Source: a virus
Virus record (IMG/VR): IMGVR_UViG_3300023174_000450
Location: 1 to 32,067 of that record
DNA length: 32,067 bases
Strand: one strand, 5' to 3'
Shown here: piece by piece, positions 15,132-22,146 of the stretch
Numbering within the stretch: the stretch's first letter is position 1
How the letters are laid out: each line of letters opens with the position of its first letter
Translations under genes and position numbers: made by a program
Notes under the pieces: model-generated
Database searches by the model: none
What the model was told of the DNA's origin: nothing
What the model saw: only the letters and a program-made list of their open reading frames with translations

Positions 15132-15547
15132 TGGCTTCGATAGAGAGGGAGGTGGAGAACGCCCTCCTTAATGTGGTTTCTGGTGTTACCGGGGTGAACT
15201 TCTTTACAAGCGAGAGAGGCACAGCTAGGACGATGCCGAGCGTAACAGTTCAAGCCCAGATTGGGTCAGAGGAGCTTGTGCCTTTTTCTGGTGTATTCAA
15301 AACCCCAGCTTCGATAACCTATGTGGCAAGAGCCGATACGACTGCAAGAGCAGACTTTGATGCCAAGTTTTACGACATCCTAGAACAACTCTATCGCGAC
15401 CCAGACCTAGCGAGCTACCTTACGGCCAATTCCAACATAACATTCTATGTGGCAAAGGTGACTGGTGATAGTCCCGCCGTCATAAGTCAAAACCGCACTT
15501 GGTCAAGGGCTATGACTTTAGACATCACGGCAACTGCAAAGAAATGA
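15131..15547 (+). CDS. tail-completion-like protein, copy 1 of a tandem pair
   Basis: The 138-residue protein aligns along its length with the next gene: both have a VENALLNV/VEDALDNI start, a MPSVTVQAQIG/FPFATISASVG strand, an ADFDAKFYDILEQLY/ADFDAEYCSIFEAFY helix and a closing TWSRAMTLDITAT/AWQRGLKMSLICT strand. The fold pattern and position fit tail terminator or completion proteins (gpU/gpZ-like). The Asp residues of ADFDA are shared. Overlaps both neighbours. Confidence 0.55.
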   Translation: MASIEREVENALLNVVSGVTGVNFFTSERGTARTMPSVTVQAQIGSEELVPFSGVFKTPASITYVARADTTARADFDAKFYDILEQLYRDPDLASYLTANSNITFYVAKVTGDSPAVISQNRTWSRAMTLDITATAKK

Positions 15548-16035
15548 ACAACAGCGTTCAAATCAATGTGGAGGATGCGTTAGACAACATTCTGGCTAAT
15601 GTATCTGGCCTCAATGTCTATAAGACCAATCGGGTAGGGGCAAAGCTATTCCCCTTCGCTACAATCTCTGCATCTGTGGGGGGTCAGCTTCTTGGAAATT
15701 ATACTGGGGTCTATGAAGTGGCCGTTACAATCGACTACTCCGACACAGCAGCTAAGATTAGCCAAGCCGACTTTGACGCTGAATACTGCTCAATCTTTGA
15801 GGCGTTCTACTCTGAAACTCCACCTCTCTTTACCAAGATTCAAAGTAATATAGTCGATACAAAGGTTTATACGGCACGAATTATCGGACAAACCCCGACG
15901 ATTAGGACAGCGAAAAGGGCTTGGCAGAGGGGCTTGAAGATGAGCCTAATTTGCACCCCATCAGAACTAGACGATGGCTTGCGATCTTTGAACTTCTCAC
16001 AGAGACAAAACTCAATGTATGTGGCAGTCATTTAA
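15544..16035 (+). CDS. tail-completion-like protein, copy 2 of a tandem pair
   Basis: The 163-residue paralogue of the preceding gene; about 138 residues align, and the last 25 (SELDDGLRSLNFSQRQNSMY and on) are an added tail. Start at ATG 15544 overlaps the stop of copy 1. Divergence is substantial, so the duplication is old. Two related ring-forming proteins could act as separate completion factors for the connector and the tail tube; this is inference. Confidence 0.55.
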   Translation: MNNSVQINVEDALDNILANVSGLNVYKTNRVGAKLFPFATISASVGGQLLGNYTGVYEVAVTIDYSDTAAKISQADFDAEYCSIFEAFYSETPPLFTKIQSNIVDTKVYTARIIGQTPTIRTAKRAWQRGLKMSLICTPSELDDGLRSLNFSQRQNSMYVAVI

Positions 16036-16051
16036 CAAGGGATAAGGCTAT

Positions 16052-17326
16052 ATGGCACTTTCTATTTTAGACGGCAACCAATCAGCAACTACGCTTTCAA
16101 CCATCCTTTCTAGTGGGCAACATATCACCGCCCACACGGTTGTTAGCCTTGGCACACAAGCGATTACAGATATAGTCAATGCGACTTCGGCTAATCTAAC
16201 CAACACCCAACTCCGAGCAAGTGCTGTAACCATTGGCGGGACGGTGACTATTGGAAACAGCGTCACCATCAGCTCCCTTCCCGCCATCTCTGGGACGGTG
16301 ACGGCAAATGTATTTGGTCAAAGTGTAAATGGTCTTACTATTTTTCCGATACCCATAATTAATTATGACGAGGACATAAGCTCGGCAGACTTTCAAATTA
16401 CAGTCCCAGTTCAAATAAATAATATCAATGGAGCAATCGGGGGTGTAAATCCTCTCCCCATCTCTGGCACAGTCACCATCGGCTCTGCTCTCCCCGCCGG
16501 CACAAACCGCATTGGCGTGGTGACGATTGGAGCAGGCACAGTCACCATCGGAGCAGGAACGGCACAGATTGGAAGCGTCACAGTTGGCAATTCGGTGACC
16601 ATCGGCTCGCTCCCCGCGATTAGCGGGACGGTGACGGCAGTATTATCAGGCACATCCTATGTGGAAATAGCGGGTGGGATACAAAATTATGTATTTGATT
16701 ACACTTCTTTCCCCATCTCTGGCACAGTAACAGCCAACCCAACTGGCACACAGACGATTGCGGGTTCAGTCACCATCGGAGCAGGAACGGCACAGATTGG
16801 AAGCGTCACGGCGAGCATATCTAACTTCCCAGCCACGCAGGCTGTTTCACTAACTACGCTACCAGCGTTAGTCGCAGGCACGGCACAGATTGGCTCTGTC
16901 ACCGCATCAATCAGCGGGACGGTTCCCATCAGCATCTCCTCCGTTACGGTAGGTAACAGCGTCACTATTGGCTCGCTTCCTGCTTTGGCGGCTGGCACGA
17001 ATCAGATCGGCTCTGTCACAGCATCTATCTCAAATACAGCTATAACAATTTATTCAGCTCAAGGAACGACTGTAACTAATAGCAATTTTACCAGCACAGC
17101 CTCTACCACGCTTGTCTCAGCAGTAGCAGGCAGAGATGTGCTGACAGTATTTAATGAGGGAGCGGGCAATCTTTTCATCTCTCCGGGTGCAACTGCAACC
17201 ACCATCAGTTACCAAGTGCGTCTATCAGCGGGTGATTATTGGGAATGCCCAGAGGGACAGCGTTCGCTTATTCATACAGCAGTATTCGCTACGGCTGGCA
17301 CGGCTAGGGTGACGGAAGTTAGCTAG
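16052..17326 (+). CDS. repeat-built fibrous structural protein
   Basis: The 424-residue product is dominated by short imperfect repeats of SGTVTIG, NSVTIGSLPAISGTVTA, AGTAQIGSVTAS and similar between about residues 60 and 330, giving beta-strand runs with Gly turns as in beta-solenoid or fibre proteins. Aromatic and charged residues are scarce until a globular C-terminus (about 340-424: DVLTVFNEGAGNLFISPGAT, then RLSAGDYWECPEGQ) that resembles a small beta-sandwich seen in phage virion proteins. TTAACA lies 20 nt before ATG 16052. Location among connector and tail genes suggests a head or tail decoration fibre. Receptor or sugar binding is unproven. Confidence 0.6.
   Translation: MALSILDGNQSATTLSTILSSGQHITAHTVVSLGTQAITDIVNATSANLTNTQLRASAVTIGGTVTIGNSVTISSLPAISGTVTANVFGQSVNGLTIFPIPIINYDEDISSADFQITVPVQINNINGAIGGVNPLPISGTVTIGSALPAGTNRIGVVTIGAGTVTIGAGTAQIGSVTVGNSVTIGSLPAISGTVTAVLSGTSYVEIAGGIQNYVFDYTSFPISGTVTANPTGTQTIAGSVTIGAGTAQIGSVTASISNFPATQAVSLTTLPALVAGTAQIGSVTASISGTVPISISSVTVGNSVTIGSLPALAAGTNQIGSVTASISNTAITIYSAQGTTVTNSNFTSTASTTLVSAVAGRDVLTVFNEGAGNLFISPGATATTISYQVRLSAGDYWECPEGQRSLIHTAVFATAGTARVTEVS
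16539..16809 (+). repeat. exact 43-bp direct repeat in the fibre gene
   Basis: Positions 16539-16581 and 16767-16809 are identical over 43 bp and in the same frame, encoding a VTIGAGTAQIGSVT unit twice. Other shorter repeats (GGGACGGTGACGGCA-like) occur around 16293, 16625 and 16916. Such identity suggests recent duplication or recombination within the gene. Confidence 0.85.
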
Positions 17327-17335
17327 GAGCAGGCG

Positions 17336-18103
17336 ATGCCTCTCACAAAAAACCCAAGCAACATCGATAGCTTTCTTTTTGCCTCTGGGCGAATGAAAAT
17401 GTATCGGGTTGGATTAGCCGGCTCCTATACAAAAGTAACTGGCACTGGTGGCGTGGCTTCAATAGGAAATACTGGTGGTTATAATATCAATCTTAATGCT
17501 GGTAGTGCCGCAAATGGGACATCAAAAATTGGATATTATGACCCAACTGCCGCACTTATGACGGCAAGTGCTGGCAAAATTGACTATTCAAAAAGGATAA
17601 GATTCTCGATTGGTGGAATGATGTATTTAGCCAGCACAAACTCTGTCATCCGAATGGTGTTCGGCGGCACTGGAAATGCTACTGACGCTCCATTAGCAGG
17701 GGTTGATGGACTTACAATTAAAGGATTTGGCGTGGAATTTGCTCTGCAATCTAGCGTTATTCAAGCTAGGTTGATTGGTTATAATGCGTCATATCTAACT
17801 CCAACTTCTTACACAACGCTAACAAATGGATTTGGGCTTTCCGCATCTGATAATCGTTTTTTTGGAGTTGTAATTGAATCTGATGGACTCGGAAACATCA
17901 ATCTCTACGGAGCAGAATCACAAACCAACCCATCGATAAATATAGGGCAGACTCCTTTGCTAACCCTAACTGGTGGGCCAACCAACGACACCAGTACAAA
18001 TCGATTCGGGCCAGAGATTCATTGTTCAAACTCTTCTTCTACTCCAAGCGCAACCCCTTCAGCTATTCTACAATCGACGCATTGGCTGTTGGATGTCCAG
18101 TAA
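17336..18103 (+). CDS. putative virion structural protein, jelly-roll-like
   Basis: The 255-residue product is Gly/Ser/Thr/Asn-rich with regular beta pattern: KMYRVGLAGSYTKVTGTGGV, RIRFSIGGMMYLASTNSVIR, FFGVVIESDGLGNINLYGAE, ending STHWLLDVQ. The arrangement resembles a concanavalin-like beta sandwich, which would fit a surface-binding virion protein next to the fibre gene. Weak ribosome site (TAGGAGCAGGCG). Its stop overlaps the lipoprotein start (TAATG). Family not recognised. Confidence 0.5.
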   Translation: MPLTKNPSNIDSFLFASGRMKMYRVGLAGSYTKVTGTGGVASIGNTGGYNINLNAGSAANGTSKIGYYDPTAALMTASAGKIDYSKRIRFSIGGMMYLASTNSVIRMVFGGTGNATDAPLAGVDGLTIKGFGVEFALQSSVIQARLIGYNASYLTPTSYTTLTNGFGLSASDNRFFGVVIESDGLGNINLYGAESQTNPSINIGQTPLLTLTGGPTNDTSTNRFGPEIHCSNSSSTPSATPSAILQSTHWLLDVQ

Positions 18104-18228
18104 TGCCCCTACTCCTCATCGCCCTACTGCTCTCCTCCTGCTCGCCACGGCCAGCCGAGAACATTGGCTTGCCGAACTATGATATGATGCAAGCCGCCGA
18201 GGACGCAGGGCAAACGCCCAGCAAGTAG
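18103..18228 (+). CDS. 41-residue lipoprotein
   Basis: The product begins MPLLLIALLLSSC, a minimal signal with lipobox LSSC, so Cys13 is probably lipidated, followed by a 28-residue acidic/polar tail. Start at ATG 18103 overlaps the preceding stop as TAATG. Size and form resemble o-spanins such as lambda Rz1, but it lies in the tail operon rather than the lysis block. Together with 18373..18627 it may form a second membrane-acting pair. Confidence 0.6.
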   Translation: MPLLLIALLLSSCSPRPAENIGLPNYDMMQAAEDAGQTPSK

Positions 18229-18235
18229 AGCCAAT

Positions 18236-18376
18236 ATGACGCATCAATACACTTATGAGGATTTTATGTCCTCTCTCAAATGGCTTGAGGCCGAGGGCTA
18301 CATAGAGAAGTTCTACGATAACAACGGCGAGCTATGCGTCCGAATCTGCGAAGGGGCAGAGGATTGTGAGGTATGA
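18236..18376 (+). CDS. 46-residue hypothetical protein
   Basis: The short ORF encodes an acidic protein (MTHQYTYEDFMSSLKWLEAE and on) with three Cys in the second half (ELCVRICEGAEDCEV). Its stop overlaps the next start as ATGA, so it is in the translational chain. The first half reads as one amphipathic helix. Function unknown. Confidence 0.5.
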   Translation: MTHQYTYEDFMSSLKWLEAEGYIEKFYDNNGELCVRICEGAEDCEV

Positions 18377-18627
18377 GCGCAGACCAAGTAGCGGATTTGA
18401 GGGAGAGGCTCGCAAGAATCGAGGAGAGGCAGGTAGGGTTGATTTCAATTTTAGAGCGTCACACTAGCGAACTTGCTCAATGGACAAATAAAATTAACAC
18501 CAAGGTAGATACCCTTGAAAGGGATGCACACACCATCAAAACTAAGCTATGGTTGGTTGCCCTTGTGTCGGGGGCGGTATTTTCTACAATCTGGGAACTA
18601 ATCAAGGTGCGAGTGTTCCCACGATAA
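18373..18627 (+). CDS. XhlA-like coiled-coil membrane protein
   Basis: The 84-residue product has an N-terminal heptad-repeat coiled coil (VADLRERLARIEERQVGLIS, and TLERDAHTIKTKL) followed by one transmembrane helix (LWLVALVSGAVFSTIWELI, about 59-77) and a short basic tail. This order is that of haemolysin XhlA-type proteins, which in phages accompany holins and lysins. Here it sits between structural genes; a role in lysis or in membrane anchoring during entry is possible. Confidence 0.55.
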   Translation: MSADQVADLRERLARIEERQVGLISILERHTSELAQWTNKINTKVDTLERDAHTIKTKLWLVALVSGAVFSTIWELIKVRVFPR

Positions 18628-18628
18628 T

Positions 18629-18634
18629 TTGACA
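18629..18634 (+). promoter_or_regulatory. TTGACA start-proximal motif, site 5
   Basis: TTGACA follows the TAA stop of the XhlA-like gene and begins 21 nt before ATG 18650; AAGGAG follows. Confidence 0.4.
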
Positions 18635-18649
18635 CAAGCAAAGGAGATT

Positions 18650-18685
18650 ATGCAAAACACACTTTCTAACGAGGTTTCAATCTAA
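18650..18685 (+). CDS. 11-residue ORF coupled to the tail tube gene
   Basis: ATG 18650 has one of the best ribosome sites of the window (AAGGAG, 6 nt upstream) and opens MQNTLSNEVSI, whose TAA stop overlaps the ATG of the next gene (TAATG at 18683-18687). The next gene has no good ribosome site of its own, so ribosomes probably load at the mini-ORF and reinitiate. It may be a translational leader rather than a functional peptide. Confidence 0.5.
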   Translation: MQNTLSNEVSI

Positions 18686-19041
18686 TGGCCGCCGTCACAA
18701 TCGGAACTTCTAATTTGACCTTCGCAACGGTTTCCGAAGGTAGCATTGGATTGGTTCAGAGCTTTTCAGAGGCTCGCAATATCGAGAAAAACGAAGTCCG
18801 AAATAACGCTGGCGATATTGTTGCCGTTGGATATTATAACGCCACAACCTCCTATTCACTCTCGGTTGCCCTTATTGGTGCTTACGCCGTAACCGCAGGA
18901 GCGGCTCTTGCGGCCTTGAACAATGCAACTACGGCCATTGGAACTGGCTCTCTTCGCATCGATTCCATCACGATTAACAAGTCTAACGATGCGTTTGTGA
19001 CCCTCGACATCTCGGCTACTGGCTATCCGAACGTAAGTTAA
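18685..19041 (+). CDS. putative major tail (tube) protein
   Basis: The 118-residue product is beta-rich and Ala/Thr-rich (MAAVTIGTSNLTFATVSEGS; YYNATTSYSLSVALIGAYAV; GSLRIDSITINKSNDAFVTL), consistent with small tail tube proteins. It lies two genes before the chaperone frameshift site and before the tape measure, the standard tube position. Coupled to the 11-codon ORF upstream. At 118 residues it is shorter than most tube proteins (about 140-250), so the call is made on context. Confidence 0.55.
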   Translation: MAAVTIGTSNLTFATVSEGSIGLVQSFSEARNIEKNEVRNNAGDIVAVGYYNATTSYSLSVALIGAYAVTAGAALAALNNATTAIGTGSLRIDSITINKSNDAFVTLDISATGYPNVS

Positions 19042-19060
19042 TAGAGGTTCTAATCCTCTA
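19042..19060 (+). other. perfect hairpin after the tail tube stop, T-arm-like
   Basis: TAGAGG/CCTCTA form a 6-bp stem around the 7-nt loop TTCTAAT, directly after the stop at 19039-19041. No T-run follows, so it is a poor terminator. It could protect or process the 3' end of the tube mRNA. Stem and loop mimic a tRNA T-arm (TTCRANY) except for the purine position. Confidence 0.5.
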
Positions 19061-19076
19061 ATGAAATCCTAAACTT

Positions 19077-19451
19077 ATGACCGAAGCCTACTGGGGAACG
19101 ACTAACATAAAAGTGGCTAGTGCCGTTGCTTCGTTTGGGGCAAAGCCAAGATCGATTGACCCGGTAACAAGGACAATCAAAGAGGACGGAAGCACCCAAG
19201 CTACATTCTGGTTCGAGGCTGGGGCAGGGGCAGAGGCCAAGGCAGAAATGGAACGAACTTGGGCTGAAATGAAGAGCGACCCAGAAAGCCCAATCCGCTA
19301 TGTCCGAGCCGCCCTAGAGAACCGAGAAACCTTCCTAGGACTGCTTAAAAGGGCAGTTCCAGTTCGTGTGATACAAAGGGGCGGTCAGACCTTACTCATA
19401 TCAGAAAACGCAACCTCGGAGCAAAGAAGGGCAATCCTAAAGCATCTATGA
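19077..19451 (+). CDS. hypothetical tail-assembly protein
   Basis: The 124-residue product sits between the tube-like gene and the frameshifting chaperone. It begins MTEAYWGTTNIKVASAVASF, continues with an acidic helical part (AGAEAKAEMERTWAEMKSDP) and ends ENATSEQRRAILKHL. The pattern resembles a small alpha/beta protein. No family recognised; position suggests a tail-assembly factor. The stop overlaps the chaperone start (ATGA). Confidence 0.5.
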   Translation: MTEAYWGTTNIKVASAVASFGAKPRSIDPVTRTIKEDGSTQATFWFEAGAGAEAKAEMERTWAEMKSDPESPIRYVRAALENRETFLGLLKRAVPVRVIQRGGQTLLISENATSEQRRAILKHL

Positions 19452-19831
19452 GCATATCCCTAGAAGAAGAACTAAACTCGGCATTCATATCCCCGGAAAG
19501 GGAGTTTATGACTGAGAAACTAGCACCCTACACGGAGGGGTCTCGCCTACTTATGTTGCAAGTATACGATGAGGCAGACAGCCCAATTTTCTTTGTTTGG
19601 GCTTTTGTATATATGCACATACAACTACATAAAAATCGCAAAGAAGCTATTAAGATGGCTTGGAACAAGGATTTATTTAGAGACAAAGTTTTGACTTGGG
19701 CAGACTCAAGAACAGAGATGGATAGGGAAGTTGCAACAACTCTTGTGTCCTCAATAATTTCAGAGGCAAATAAAGGTCAAGTCGAGGTTATCCCCACCGC
19801 TGGAAGCTCTGGGCAAGTGGGAAACGAATAA
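19448..19831 (+). CDS. tail assembly chaperone, short form (gpG-like)
   Basis: The 127-residue zero-frame product is helical and acidic (MSISLEEELNSAFISPEREF; EAIKMAWNKDLFRDKVLTWA) and ends two codons after a canonical slip site. In siphoviruses the gene between tube and tape measure encodes the chaperone that coats the tape measure, with a longer form made by -1 frameshifting; this ORF shows that organisation. The last 20 or so residues (EVIPTAGSSGQVGNE) are a flexible tail that is replaced in the long form. Confidence 0.75.
   Translation: MSISLEEELNSAFISPEREFMTEKLAPYTEGSRLLMLQVYDEADSPIFFVWAFVYMHIQLHKNRKEAIKMAWNKDLFRDKVLTWADSRTEMDREVATTLVSSIISEANKGQVEVIPTAGSSGQVGNE
19819..19825 (+). promoter_or_regulatory. 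-1 programmed ribosomal frameshift slip site GGGAAAC
   Basis: G GGA AAC fits X XXY YYZ with GGA and AAC being zero-frame codons of the chaperone ORF. It lies two codons before the zero-frame stop (GAA TAA). The -1 frame is open from 19774 to 20034. Lambda G-T uses GGGAAAG. No clear downstream pseudoknot is obvious; the sequence after the stop is G/C-rich (19831-19855). Confidence 0.85.
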
Positions 19832-20034
19832 CGCCAGCGGGGGTTGCCTCTGTGGTATTCTCGTTGGCTGAAAAGACTGGCTGGGACATCAACTACATAC
19901 TATGGGAAATTCCAATGGCGATACTGCACCAAGCCAGCCATACATTTATGTGGCTTTCTGGCGTTAGGGTTAGAATGAGAATACCTATGAAACAAGACGA
20001 GTACGACAACATTTCAAAACTAATCGGCCTTTAA
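19825..20034 (+). CDS. tail assembly chaperone -1 frame extension (gpT-like)
   Basis: Read after slipping at 19819-19825, the -1 frame adds RITPAGVASVVFSLAEKTGW, then DINYILWEIPMAILHQASH and on, to the short chaperone, giving a fusion of about 195 residues. No ATG or ribosome site explains independent translation; a GTG at 19852 would be the only start and cuts the conserved-looking beginning. Helical, hydrophobic composition fits a gpT-type domain that recruits tail tube subunits. Confidence 0.75.
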   Translation, partial: RITPAGVASVVFSLAEKTGWDINYILWEIPMAILHQASHTFMWLSGVRVRMRIPMKQDEYDNISKLIGL

Positions 20035-20049
20035 CAATAGGCAGTTATT

Positions 20050-20766
20050 ATGGCGTTCATATTAGATACCAGACAATTCAATAGGCAACTTACGAAATAT
20101 CTTAATTTCACGCAGAAGAATGTTGCGTCTCAAGTAAATAAGAGAAGTGCCAATATAATAATGAAATGTATGCAATACACAAAAAGGGCAAATGCCGGTG
20201 CGATCAATGCGTTTATGCGAAGAGAAGTTCTTGCTTCTGAAGTTATTAAATATCCTAAAGCCGGTAGGTCTGGCAAATATAGAAAATTGCAAGCAAAAGC
20301 ACCAAAAGTAACAAGACACGCAACCTTGGCGGCCTATAAGATATATAACTATTGGCGTAAAAGAAGAGGTCTAAAAACTCTTGGCGGGAAGCAAATGAGT
20401 GGGATGGTTAAGAAATTCATTGATTCCATTGTGCAATCAACTGGCTATATAGCATCTGGGTGGTATCCAGCCTTAAATTTGTTTAAGTCGGCTAATTCTG
20501 GTATGTTTGGGGTTAAGCCACCAAGAAACCCAAAGGGAACAGCAAGCGGGGGTGGTGGCATAGTAGCTAAACCGGGTCTGGTTGTTAGGTCTTATTTCTA
20601 TAATACTGCGAACCCGCAATCTAGGTCTGACAATAGGCTTATGAGTGTAAGCGATATAGCTGGAAAGCCATTAAGTTTGGCTATGCGATTGGAAGAACAA
20701 GATATGCAAAAATGGCTAGAGGACGAGATGAAGAAATCGGCTGACAAGGTTTTTAGTAATATATGA
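20050..20766 (+). CDS. basic minor tail-type protein (unknown family)
   Basis: The 238-residue product is strongly basic (KYLNFTQKNVASQVNKRSAN; NYWRKRRGLKTLGGKQ) with a Gly-rich linker near residues 165-178. It lies between the chaperone and tape measure, so a minor tail or tape-measure-associated role is likely. TTAACA begins 19 nt before ATG 20050. The stop overlaps the tape-measure start as ATGA. I do not recognise a family. Confidence 0.45.
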   Translation: MAFILDTRQFNRQLTKYLNFTQKNVASQVNKRSANIIMKCMQYTKRANAGAINAFMRREVLASEVIKYPKAGRSGKYRKLQAKAPKVTRHATLAAYKIYNYWRKRRGLKTLGGKQMSGMVKKFIDSIVQSTGYIASGWYPALNLFKSANSGMFGVKPPRNPKGTASGGGGIVAKPGLVVRSYFYNTANPQSRSDNRLMSVSDIAGKPLSLAMRLEEQDMQKWLEDEMKKSADKVFSNI

Positions 20767-22145
20767 GCGTTAGGGTAGCAGAGGGAGAGATTGTCATTAA
20801 GACGCAGGGTGCGTCTAGGAATACCAATAGACTAACAAAGGACTTGGACGGCCTTTCTAGGCAATCGAAGGAAACTGGTAGGCAATTATCACATTCTGAA
20901 AAAGAGATTCAAAGGTTTGGATTGGGGATGGTTTCAGCTACTAGCAACGCCGCCGCCCTCTCCGCTTCATTAAGATTTGCTGGTAAAACTGGTGGGGTTG
21001 CTTTGGGGTTTGCGGTTCTTGCTAGGGGAACGATTGCATTCGTTCAACAAATGCAGGATTTAAGGCTTGAATCAGAAAGAACAAGCAAGAGCCTTTCGGA
21101 TACATTTAAGGCTGGAATGTTGTCCAAGTCATCGGATGAGGCAAGGGCTTCAGCAAAAAGCATAGGAGACCAGATTTTTGATTTAGAGCAAAAGACGCAA
21201 CGACTTGATGTGTGGAAAGAGGTTAGAAAATTCATTGAGTCAGCAGGAAAGCAACTTGGGATTACCTTAGACTTACAAACAAATTTAGACGAAAAAGCCA
21301 TTGAAAATGCAAAATTAAAGAAAGCTGATTTAGAGGTTTTACAGAAAACTCTAAAAACAATGGAGCGAGAGGTTTTGGCTGGCAATTCGCTTACAAAGGC
21401 ATCAGAAGAAACATTTGCAATAGAAGAGGCATCGACGCAATTAAGCAAAGAAAAAAGCAAATATATTAAGGTAGGAAACTCAATTCTCTTAAAAGACTCT
21501 ATTGGTTTGGCACAGAAAGAATATGATTTACAATTAAACATATTAGATGTAAGACAAAGAGAACTTGCAGAAGTAGAAAAACTTGCTACACGAAATCAAG
21601 ATTTAGCAACCCTTGAGTCAGTAAGAACCGATAGGAATAAAGCTAGGATTGTGGCTCTAAATTCAGAACTTACTTTAATTAAAACAATTAGGTCAGAGCA
21701 AGGAAGAATTTTGGCTGGTGGTGGAATGGGTGGCAGACAAGCATTGAGTCAAGCCGAAAAGACAAAAGCTCGTGTAGATAAAACTGCCGCCTTTAAGACG
21801 GAGGAGACCGCAGTTCTCGCTCGGCAAAAGATAGAGAACGCAAAACCCGGACGACAAAATGCCCCAGCAAGTATGGATGTAATTCGCAGAATGATGGCAG
21901 AGGAGGCGGTTGGGTTGAGAACCCCAGAAATACAAGGGGCTGGCCTTGGAGTCCCAACTGCTCCTAGCGGAGTTGGTGGTGCTGGTGGATTGAAAACTTC
22001 AATCACACCCACAAAACTACCTTCGGCTAGTGGTGCGTCTGTTCCAAGTGGAGCTAGTGGCGGTAGCGAAACTCCAACCGAAAAACTTATTAAAACCGTT
22101 CAATCCCTAGTAGACAAAATGAAATCTGGAACGATGGTATCATAA
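20763..22145 (+). CDS. tape measure protein, short
   Basis: The 460-residue protein follows the chaperone block, the standard place. It begins with the common tape-measure N-terminal pattern (EIVIKTQGASRNTNRLTKDL), has a hydrophobic segment (about residues 75-95: GGVALGFAVLARGTIAFV), then long helical, charged stretches (about 100-340), and a Gly/Ser/Pro-rich C-terminus (about 390-440). At roughly 1.5 angstrom per residue a short tail of about 70 nm is predicted. Cleavage or lytic domains are not visible. Confidence 0.75.
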   Translation: MSVRVAEGEIVIKTQGASRNTNRLTKDLDGLSRQSKETGRQLSHSEKEIQRFGLGMVSATSNAAALSASLRFAGKTGGVALGFAVLARGTIAFVQQMQDLRLESERTSKSLSDTFKAGMLSKSSDEARASAKSIGDQIFDLEQKTQRLDVWKEVRKFIESAGKQLGITLDLQTNLDEKAIENAKLKKADLEVLQKTLKTMEREVLAGNSLTKASEETFAIEEASTQLSKEKSKYIKVGNSILLKDSIGLAQKEYDLQLNILDVRQRELAEVEKLATRNQDLATLESVRTDRNKARIVALNSELTLIKTIRSEQGRILAGGGMGGRQALSQAEKTKARVDKTAAFKTEETAVLARQKIENAKPGRQNAPASMDVIRRMMAEEAVGLRTPEIQGAGLGVPTAPSGVGGAGGLKTSITPTKLPSASGASVPSGASGGSETPTEKLIKTVQSLVDKMKSGTMVS

Positions 22146-22146
22146 T

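Noticed and set aside
16539-16809. Possible CRISPR-type or transposon repeats
   Set aside because: The repeats lie in frame inside one protein and encode repeated strands; there are no regular spacers or transposase.
19042-19060. Possible tRNA gene or tRNA fragment
   Set aside because: Only a T-arm-like hairpin is present; there is no acceptor stem, D-arm or anticodon arm around it.
21044-21541. 165-codon minus-strand ORF within the tape measure
   Set aside because: Antisense shadow of a helical gene; Ser/Phe/Cys-rich translation and no independent signals.
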